Source: Bolinopsis microptera
Lineage: Eukaryota > Ctenophora > Tentaculata > Lobata > Bolinopsidae
NCBI RefSeq assembly: GCF_026151205.1
Contig: NC_087075.1
Span: 8,111,303 to 8,175,302 of the forward strand
DNA length: 64,000 bases
Direction: 5' to 3'
Below the pieces are notes generated by a model. The model had not been told where the DNA came from. It was given only the letters and a program-made list of their open reading frames with translations, and did not search any database. Of this stretch, positions 12,201 to 22,143 are shown one piece after another. Every line of letters starts with the position of its first letter. Position 1 is the stretch's first letter. The position numbers and the translations under genes were made by a program.

Positions 12201-15200
12201 TGTTCTTTCTACACGACATACCCAACTCATATGAACTCTACCCCAGATCTAGCCCATTTCTAGGTCAATTATATTCAATCCATGGATCACATCACTAATT
12301 ATACGCCACAAGCTTCAAGCTTGCATGTTAATTACTTGATGACGTATATGGTGGATCATATCACTCCGGCCCCAAAGTCTGGCAGCCCCTTCTGTAGTCA
12401 GGTAACTTACTCCTTCTGTAGTCAGGTAACGTTCTTCCGTACTCCTTCTGTAGTCAGGTAGCGACGTGATCATGTGATATTTCGATGACGTCACGTGGTA
12501 TAGTGGTGATGTCACGTGGTATCGTGGTGACGTCACGTGGTATTGTGGTGACGTCAATTTGACCGAGTAGATGGTAAGTTGTGAAGGCCCGTCATCAAGT
12601 GGCACCCAGCCACTCACAGCACGCCCTCAGGTCACGTGACAGCACGTCACAAGGGTCACGTGACAGATCACATGTCATGTAACCACGTGACAAGCTCGTC
12701 AATCAAATGTCAAGGTCACGTGACAAGATAATTGACCAATGAGGAGCCAGAACGTCATGATGAATCAATCAATAATCCCGACTAAAGGATCTAAAGTCTG
12801 ATTAAACGGTTGCCAAGCAGGTTCCTGTTATTTGATTACCGGTCACGTGTTTAGCTTAAGCATCATGTGACATGAATGTTATTGAACCTCGAGATCACGT
12901 GACAGGAGTCACTTGATTACCCGTCAGAACGTCATGATGAATAATTCAATAATCCTGTCTAAAGGATCTAAAGTCAGATTAAACGGTTGCCAAGCAGGTT
13001 CCTGTTATTTGATTACTGGTCAAATGATTGTTCACGATTTACCCCGGTCCAGTCACCACTCCAAATAAGCAGAGGGTGACATAACGAAATGTGGTGTAGG
13101 GTTACCATCGCTCGACCTCCTGGAAATTACAAGTCTTATCATCAATTTTCTGACATTTAAGCAATAGCTACAGTATCTGAACCACATTTTCACCCTTTAA
13201 GATATAACAACTGTTAGGTAGCCTAGTGGTTAGAACATCCGTCTTCTGCACAAAAGGTTCAGGGTTCAAAGTCGAGTCTAGGGAGTAGCTAAGGCTCCAT
13301 ACCATTCACTATTATTAACTATTAAATTTGCTTGTTATAAATTTGATAAATTTCGAGAGACAAATAAAACTACCGTTTAATTGATAATTTGTTGTTGTCA
13401 ACATTATAATCATAAATTGAAATCATCAAGAGTAAGATTGGGTACATAAATCATTGTATAACAGTTGCACGTTAATGGTGTTCTAGTACAGGTAGTTAGT
13501 TCCACCAACTACTTATTCAGATAAAGTTTGAGAATCTTATCGACAATAGTTGTGTTTTCGTTCATCAGTTTGTTTACATCAGATAGACTTGTAGTGGTGA
13601 TAACTGCATCCAATAGAGATCGTTCTTCCAAACTTAAAATATCTGTTAGGTCTTCTCCGCTGTCAATTAAACGCTGCTTCAAGACAACAAACAATTCGGT
13701 TTTCATCATGTATGAGAATAAAATGTCAAAACATTTATTTTGCTCTTTACACAATTTACTTTGTAACAGGACGTCTAGAGATTTAAGTAAACTCGATATC
13801 TTTTTACTGTTTGGTTGTTTGATTGGTACTCCTTTCCGCTTGCCTACGTTTTGCCAGTCAGTATCAGATTCTAACTCTTTAGCACTATATTCTTTGTTGG
13901 ACTCATCATCGCTACTTGTTACACCACTAAATTCATCATCACCACTACCTGGTACATCAGAGTTAGAACCACCTTGCTGAGATTCTTCAGAAACTATTGT
14001 ATCAGCATCTGAACATACAGAATCAGGACCCTCCATTTTAACATCAGTCACATCTGAGTTAGCTTTTGACAGCGGCAGTAGAATTGCAGAACTTTCATCT
14101 GACTCTCGGTTCTCTCGATGATACCTACTAATGTGTGAGGACAGACTATATTTATTGGCAAAAGACTTGTCACAGAATGAGCAGGTTACAGAATTCTAAC
14201 TGCAGTACAAACGTTTTATAATGCTATGCAACAACCATTATATAGCAATAATCGCATAAAATCGCAAATAATCTCAAAATAATCGCATATAATCGCATAT
14301 AATAGCATATAATAGCATATAATGGCATAAAATTGCAAATAATCGCATATAATTGCAAAATAATTCCACAAAATAGCATATAATAGCATATAATCGCATA
14401 TAATCGCATATAATAGCATAATAATAGCATATAATCACATTTAATCACATATATAATCACGTATATTATCTCTTAAAATCACATTTTATTATTTATACTC
14501 GCAAATAATTGCATATACTTGCAAATAATCACATATAGTAGCAGGGTGAATATGATCCAACTTACGCATTTCAACCTATTAAAGATCTTTTCAAAGATTT
14601 ATTTTCATGCTGATTGCCAAGCATCATCCTGGAGATGGAACTGTAACTCTTGAGTCTACCAAAGACTGCACCCAACATGTAGGAATACTTCCCTAGTGGG
14701 GACTTAAAGGACCACACCAGACAGGACAAGGAGATCATGGTAAATTCTACGTCAACTAGTCAGACGGAGATCATCTTCGAGATCTATCACTTTCTGGATT
14801 ATCATTCATAACCAGTAGTCGGCGCACCATTGATTTCTGCTTTCAAATGATAACTGCTAATACTCTTGTCGATTTTATTGCACAGAAACCAGCATTTGAC
14901 CGGGACCGGGACGGGAATAGCTCAAAATTGTCAATCCCGGTACCGGGATTCCCGGTACCGGGAATTCCCGGTCGATTACTGGTGCATGCAACTGGCCAGG
15001 TTTAGGTATCAGGTGATTTTTCCTGCAATTGGTAGTTGTGAAACATCACCTTGGATTTCTGTTGTCACAAAACGTACCTTTTTAGACCTTTTCTCAAATC
15101 ATATAATAGCATATAATAGCATATAATCACATATAATAGCATATAATAGCATATAATAGCATATAATCGCATATAATCGCATGTAATATCATTCCGATCA

Positions 15201-18200
15201 CATATATAATCCATTGGGTGGGCGAAAATTGTCCCCCCGACAATTGACCCCCGATAATTGACCCCCCGACAATGTAACTCAATACAACATCACCTCATAC
15301 CATACTCCTCACGGTTCTCTTGATCTAGGAAGAATGCACCTCCTTGTTGTGGTGTGCCACACTCCACATGAATAGATTCTTGGAAAATTCAGATGCTCTC
15401 CCCCATAGCTAGTGGCACAGACGGAATCGAACCCGGGACCCTGTGAATGCGAGACATTTCACAAGCAGGCAGACTAACGACTGTGCCACATAGCCATTTA
15501 TAACTATAATGTATTATTTTAAAACTGACAAGCTCGTAAATGAAATGTCAAGGTTACGTGACAAGTTAATTGACCAATAAGAAGCAAGTACGTTATATAG
15601 CATCCGTCACGTGATATTCGTAACGATCTTGTTAAAAATGTTCATATTTTCATTTTAACAGCGGTCCATCTGGAGCCTCAGGTTGGTGAGTTAACGGCAA
15701 CTTTCCTATGCAGGACAATGCGGGTTCAAATCCGCCTAGCCTACTTCTCCAGATGGATCGCTCTTTTAAAACATTTAATTTTATCTATTTAAACGTAACG
15801 ACCATTGGTATTCATTTAAATGCGATTATAAAATATTATATGCTATTATATGCGATTATATGAATATATGTTGGAGATGGAACTAGAACTCTTGAGTCTA
15901 CCGAATGCGATTATATATGCTATTATATGCTATAATAAGCTATCATATGCGATTATATGATATTATATAATGCTATTATATGCGATTATATGATATTATA
16001 TGCTATTATATGCAATTATATGCTGGCGATTGAACTGTAATTCTTGAGTCTACCGAATGCGATTGTATGTTATTATTATATGCAATTATATGCTATTATA
16101 TGCTATTATATGCTATTATATGATATTATATGATATTATATGCTATTATTTGCGATTATTTTCAGTATTCATTCAGTATTCATTCAGTATTCATTCAGTA
16201 TTCATTCAGTATTCATTCAGTATCATTCAGTATTCATTCAGTATTCATTCAGTATTCATTCAGTATTCATTCAGTATTCATTCAGTTATTCATTCAGTAT
16301 TCATTCAGTATCATTCAGTATTCATTTAGTATTCATTCAGTATTTCATTCAGTATTCGGCATTTATTCAGTATTTAGCGGATTTGTTCATGTGGAGTGTG
16401 GCACATCACAACAAAAGTACCTCCTCTAGATCAAGAGTATCGTGAGATTTGTCCATGTGGAGTGCGGCACACCACAACAAAGGTGCATTCTTCTAGATCA
16501 AGAGAACCGTGAGGAGTATGGTATGAGGTGATGTTGTATTGAGTTTCATTGTCGGGGGGGGGGGGTCAATTATCGGGGGGTCAATTGTCGGGGGGACAAT
16601 TTTCGCCCACCCAATGGATTATATATGTGATCGAATGATATTACAAGCGATTATATGCGATTATATGCTAATTATATGCTATTATATGCTATTATATGCT
16701 ATTATATGTGATTATATGCTATTATATGCTATAATATGCTTTGAGAAAAGGTTCTAAAAAGTTACGTTTTGTGACAACAGAAATCCAAGGTGATGTTTCA
16801 CAACTACCAAATTGCAGGAAAAATCACCTGATACCTAAACCTGGCCAGTTGCATGCACCAGTAATCGACCGGGATTCCGGCTACCGGGAATCCCGGTACC
16901 GGGATTGACAATTTTGAGCTATTCCCGGTCCCGGTCCCGGTCAAATGCTGGTTTCTGTGCAATAAAATCGACAAGAGTATTAGCAGTTATCATTTGAAAG
17001 CAGAATCAATGGTGCGCCCGATACTGGTTATGAATGATAATCCAGAAAGTGATAGATCTCGAAGATGATCTCCGTCTGACTAGTTGACGTAGAATTTACC
17101 ATGATCTCCTTGTCCTGTCTGGTGTGGTCCCTTTAAAGTCCCCCTAGGAAGTATTCCTACATGTTGGTGCAGTCTTTTGGTAGACTCAAGAGTTACAGTT
17201 CCATCTCCCAGGATGATGCTTGGCAATCAGCATGAAAATAAATCTTTGAAAAGATCTTTAATAGGTTGAATGCGTAAGTTGGATCATATTCACCCTGCTA
17301 CTATATGTGATTATTTGCAATTATATGCAATTATTTGCGAGTATAAATAATAAAATGTGATTTTAAGAGATAATATACGTGATTATTATGTGATTAAATG
17401 TGATTATATGCTATTATATGCTATTATATGCGATTATATGCGATTATATGCTATTATATGCTATTTTGTGGAATTATTTTGCAATTATATGCGATTATTT
17501 GCAATTTTATGCCATTATATGCTATTATATGCTATTATATGCGATTATATGCGATTATTTTGCGATTATTTGCGATTTTTATGCGATTATTGCTATATAA
17601 TGGTTGTTGCCATAGCATTATAAACGTTTGTACTGCAGTTATGAATTCTGTAACCTGCTCATTCTGTGACAAGTCTTTTTGCCAATAAATATAGTCTGTC
17701 TCACACCTTAGTAGGTATCCATCGAGAGAACCGAGAGTCAGATGAAAGTTCTGCAAATCTACTGCGCTGTCAAACGCTAACTCAGATGTGGACTGATGTT
17801 TTAAAATGGAGGGTCCTGATTCTGTATGTTCAGATGCTGATACAATAGTTTCTGAAGAATCCTCAGAAGGTGGTTCTAACTCTGATGTACCCAGGTAGTG
17901 GTTGATGATGAATTTAGTGGTGTAACAAAGTAGCGATGATGAGTCCAACAAAGAATATAGTGCTAAAGAGTTAGAATCTGATACTGACTGGCAAAAGTAG
18001 GCAAGCGGAAAGGAGTACCAATCAAAACAAACCAAACAGTAAAAAAGATATCCGAGTTTACTTAAATCTCTCGACGTCTGTTACAAAGTAAATTGTGTAC
18101 AAAAAGAGCAAAATAACTGGTTTTGACATTTTATTCTCATACATGATGAAAACCGAATTGTTTGTTGTCTTGAACGCAGCGTTTAATTGACAGCGGAGAA

Positions 18201-20818
18201 GACCTAACAGATATTTCAGTTTGGAAGAACGATCTCTATTGGATGCAGTTATCACACTACAAGTCTATCTGATGTAAACAAAATGATGAACGAAAAACAC
18301 AACTTTGTCGATAAGATTCCTCAACTTATATCTGAATAAGTAGTTGGTGGAACTAACTACCCTGTACTAGAACACCATTAACGTGCAACTGTTATACCAA
18401 TGATTTATGTACCCAATCTTACTCTTGATGATTTCAATTTATGATTATAATGTTGAAAACAACAAATATCAATTAAACGGTAGTTTTTATTTGTCTCTCC
18501 GAAATTTATCAAATTTATAACAAGCAAATTTAATAGTTAATAATAGTGAATGGTATGGAGCCTTAGCTACTCCCTAGACTCGACTTTGAACCTGAACCCT
18601 TTTGTGCAGAAGACGGATGTTCTAACCACTAGGCTACCTAACAGTTGTTATATCTTAAAGGGTGAAATGTGGTTCAGATACTGTAGCTATTGCTAAATGT
18701 CAGAAAATTGATGATAAGACTTGTAATTTCCCAGGAGGTCGAGCGATGGTAACCCTACACCAACATTTCGTTATGTCACCCCTCTGTTATATGGAGTGGT
18801 GACTGGACCGGGGTAAATCGTGAACAATCATTTGACCAGTAACTCAAATAACAGGAACCTGCTTGGCAACGTTTAATCTGACTTTAGATCCTTTAGACAG
18901 GATTATTGAATTATTCAATCATGACGTACTGACGGGTAATCAAGTGATCCATGTCCAGTGATCTCGAGGTTCAATAACATTCATGTCTCATGATGCTTAA
19001 GCTAAAACACGTGACCGGTAACAAATAACAGGAACCTGCTTGGCACCGTTTAATCAGACTTTAGATCCTTTAGTCGGGATTATTGATTGATTCATATGAC
19101 GTTCTGGCTCCTCATTGTCAATTATCTTGTCACGTGACCTTGACATTTGATTGACGAGCTTGTCACGTGGTTACATGACATGTGATCTGTCACGTGACCC
19201 TTGTGACGTGCTGTCCCGTGACCTGAGGGCGTGCTGTGTGGTGGCTGGGTGCCACTTGATGACGGGCCTTCACAACTTACCATCTACTTGACCGTACTCT
19301 GCTATTTACCCAGGACAACGTATAATAACGATCAATCAAGGCTCCACGATCTAACTAAAACAACCTCTCAGTTTTTACCTAAAGGAGCAGTAGACCCGCT
19401 GATATACGGTAAGACGATCCCAACTCCTAACCTAGATACGTATCTACCTCCCAGAACGGAAATATTCGGGGAACAAACCTGGGAGAACGTGCTTATACAT
19501 GAGTACTGGGATGCGCTGTGAGTGCTATAATTAGCAATCAATTAGTGCTATAATTAAGAGTGAATTAGTGCTATAATTAGCAATCATAGATGTTTTCAAC
19601 CCAGGCATTTGCAAATTGTTCGATATTAATTGACTCGATTGTTAAAATCAGTACTAAAACAACAACTGTTATAATACATATGTATGTATAAATTGTTAAT
19701 AAATATGACCTGCAATTGTGACCCAACTTTACAACAGGGTAAAACCAGGGAGGTACCTATGGGATGCTGGAGAGAACACGCGGCACGTGGACAAGAAGAA
19801 ACAGCTTTATCTGGCAGCTTACGAGGTTTGAGTGCTCAATTAGATGGTTAATAGATGTGGATACTGGCGGGGAGGTGATAATTGTTTGTTTACATTAATA
19901 GTGAGCCATGTTAAGCAGGCTGAGGAGGTGATACTTGTTTGTTTACATTTTAGGTCGAGCAATGTTAAGCAGGCTGAGGAGGTGATACATATTTTGTATT
20001 TTAGAAGGCTTGTAACATTGTAACGCCTCTCCTTGATAACCCCTTTGAGGACCCCGAATTATTTTTCTGAACGAAAGCCTCAAAAATAACGAGAAATCGC
20101 CTTCTTATTAACTCCTTTTGATGACTGTTTCTTGACCTAAAATTGCACGGAAAAAATCGATTAGCTAGGTTTCAGAACCTATAAACACTTCCTTATCCCT
20201 CAAAATTGATGTTTTATAGTTAATACGACAACAAGCAACATTTTATTTTTGATCCTTCCGGTTCTACTCCTGACCTAGACAGTTCAGCTGAACCCGACAA
20301 GATTGAGGAATCCTCACCTTAACTGATCAAACTGGTACTAACACAATTTTCAGATATAAATGTTCTCTTGCGATTACGGTTATTGCAGCTTTGCAACTTG
20401 AGTGAGACCAGGTACGAAAACACACAGCAGGTAAGCAACTCACTTTTGGTGACTGTTCCTCACGAACATTCTGATCATGTAACATATGAACAGGGAGAGA
20501 TCGTCTCCTTAACAAATCGAACAGGTACTATCACAAATTTCCAGAGGCACAGCATGATAAAAAAGTCAAAAGAACACAATGAAGGTAGGTTACCAACACC
20601 ACAATATAACAATCATACTGACAACTGAATTAAATGTATTAATTAACAGCAAACTGTACATATTACAGCAAACTGTACTTATCTCCGCAGTTCAGCCGAG
20701 ACATACTATAACTAAAAAATTATGTTATTATTCTGTTCCTGACTGGACGATAAGCATCACAGTCAGTTGGAGGAGCGACCAACACACTATCAAGATCGGT
20801 TGTTTATCTTAAACCCCA

Positions 20819-20857
<39 letters not shown>

Positions 20858-22109
20858 CAGTTTGTAATGTACGTGGGCGATGGGCACGGTTATATAAGTG
20901 TACAACAATCACACTATTTCAAGTTCATGACGTAATCATGGCGTGTTTACCGCGGTGCAGATATTGCACGCGGACCTTGCCGAGTCAAGATGTGGTAGAG
21001 ATAACAATGTGAACAGAGGGTCAAATAAAGATAAGGAAAGTAAACACACGATATCGATCTGCTCACTTTTCCTGTTTGTGATTGGACGGATCGGTGTCAC
21101 ATGACATAACACCTCTATTACAAGTGGTCGCTCGTTGAGGACCACGGAGCACATCAGGGCTGCCCGTCGTCAGAATACATTTAATTCAGTTGTCAGTATG
21201 ATTGTTATCTTGTGGTGTTGGTAACCTACCTTCATTGTGTTTCTTTTGACTCTGTTATCATGCTGTGCTCTGGAAATTGTGATAGTACCTGTTCGATTTG
21301 TTAAGGAGACGATATCCCTGTTCATATGTTACATGATCAGAATGTTCGTGAGGAACAGTCACCAAAAGTGAGTTGCTTACCTGCTGTGTGTTTTCGTACT
21401 CTGGTCTTCACTCAAGTTGCAAAGCTGCAATAAACGTATCGCAAAGAACATTTATATCTGAAAATTGTGTTAGTACCAGTTTGATCAGTTAAGGTGAGGA
21501 TTGCCTCAATCTGTCGGGTTCAGCTTAACTGTCTAGGTCATGAGTAGAACCGAAGGATCAAAATATATGTTGCTTGTTGGTCGTATTAACTATAAAACAT
21601 CAATTTTGAGGGATAAGGAAGTGTTTATAGGTTCTGAAACCTAGCTAAATCGATTTTTCGTGCAATTTTAGGTCAGAAACAGTCATCAAAATGAGTTAAT
21701 AAGAAGGTCGATTTCTCGGTTATTTTTGAGCTTTCGTTCAGAAATAATTCGGGGTCCTCAAAGGGGGGTAACAAGAAGGCGTTACAAGTGTTACAAGCCT
21801 TCTATAATACAAAATATGTATCACCTCCTCAGCCTGCTTAACATGTGCTCGACCTAAATGTAAACAAACAATTATCACCTCCTCAGCCTGCTTAACATGT
21901 GCTCACTATTAATGTAAACAAACAATTATCACCTCCCCGCCAGTATCCACATCTATTGGTTAATTATACTAATTACAACACTACAAATCTGGTTTGTCTG
22001 GAATTTCCATATTTTCGATGCAGTGTGGCGACAGCACGAACATCTCTATCTTACCCTCCTCGCGTAATTTTTGATTACGTAATATAGGAGGGGGATTGGG
22101 TCTTGATTA

Positions 22110-22143
<34 letters not shown>

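Larger units (their letters stand above)
12566..19288. repeat. 6.7-kb palindrome (arms ~2.8-2.9 kb, spacer ~1.0 kb)
   Basis: The left arm, about 12566-15370, is repeated inverted at about 16387-19288, with roughly 90% or better identity by eye and many small indels. Outer ends: GATGGTAAGTTGTGAAGGCC at 12568 and its inverse ending GCCTTCACAACTTACCATC near 19285. Each arm carries the zinc-finger ORF, a tRNA-like SINE, AT-rich ATTATATGC arrays, a CCGGGA tract and a CCCCCGACAATTGACCCCC motif. The right outer ~60 bases are also the start of TMEM260 exon 19228-19517, so the left arm holds an inverted partial exon. I see no target duplication, so this may be an inverted segmental duplication rather than one transposon. 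Confidence 0.9.

Noticed and set aside
12315..12617. Open frame beginning SGWVPLDDGPSQLTIY on the minus strand
   Set aside because: This is the inverted partial copy of a TMEM260 exon running into intron repeats, not a gene.
15664..15758. Functional tRNA gene
   Set aside because: The end stem is 12 bp and no coherent anticodon arm could be drawn; treated as a tRNA-derived repeat.
14216..17623. Tyr/Ile/Cys/Asp-rich open frames (YAIICDYM repeats) and FSIHSVFIQY repeats
   Set aside because: Translations of the ATTATATGC and ATTCATTCAGT arrays; no codon or domain support.
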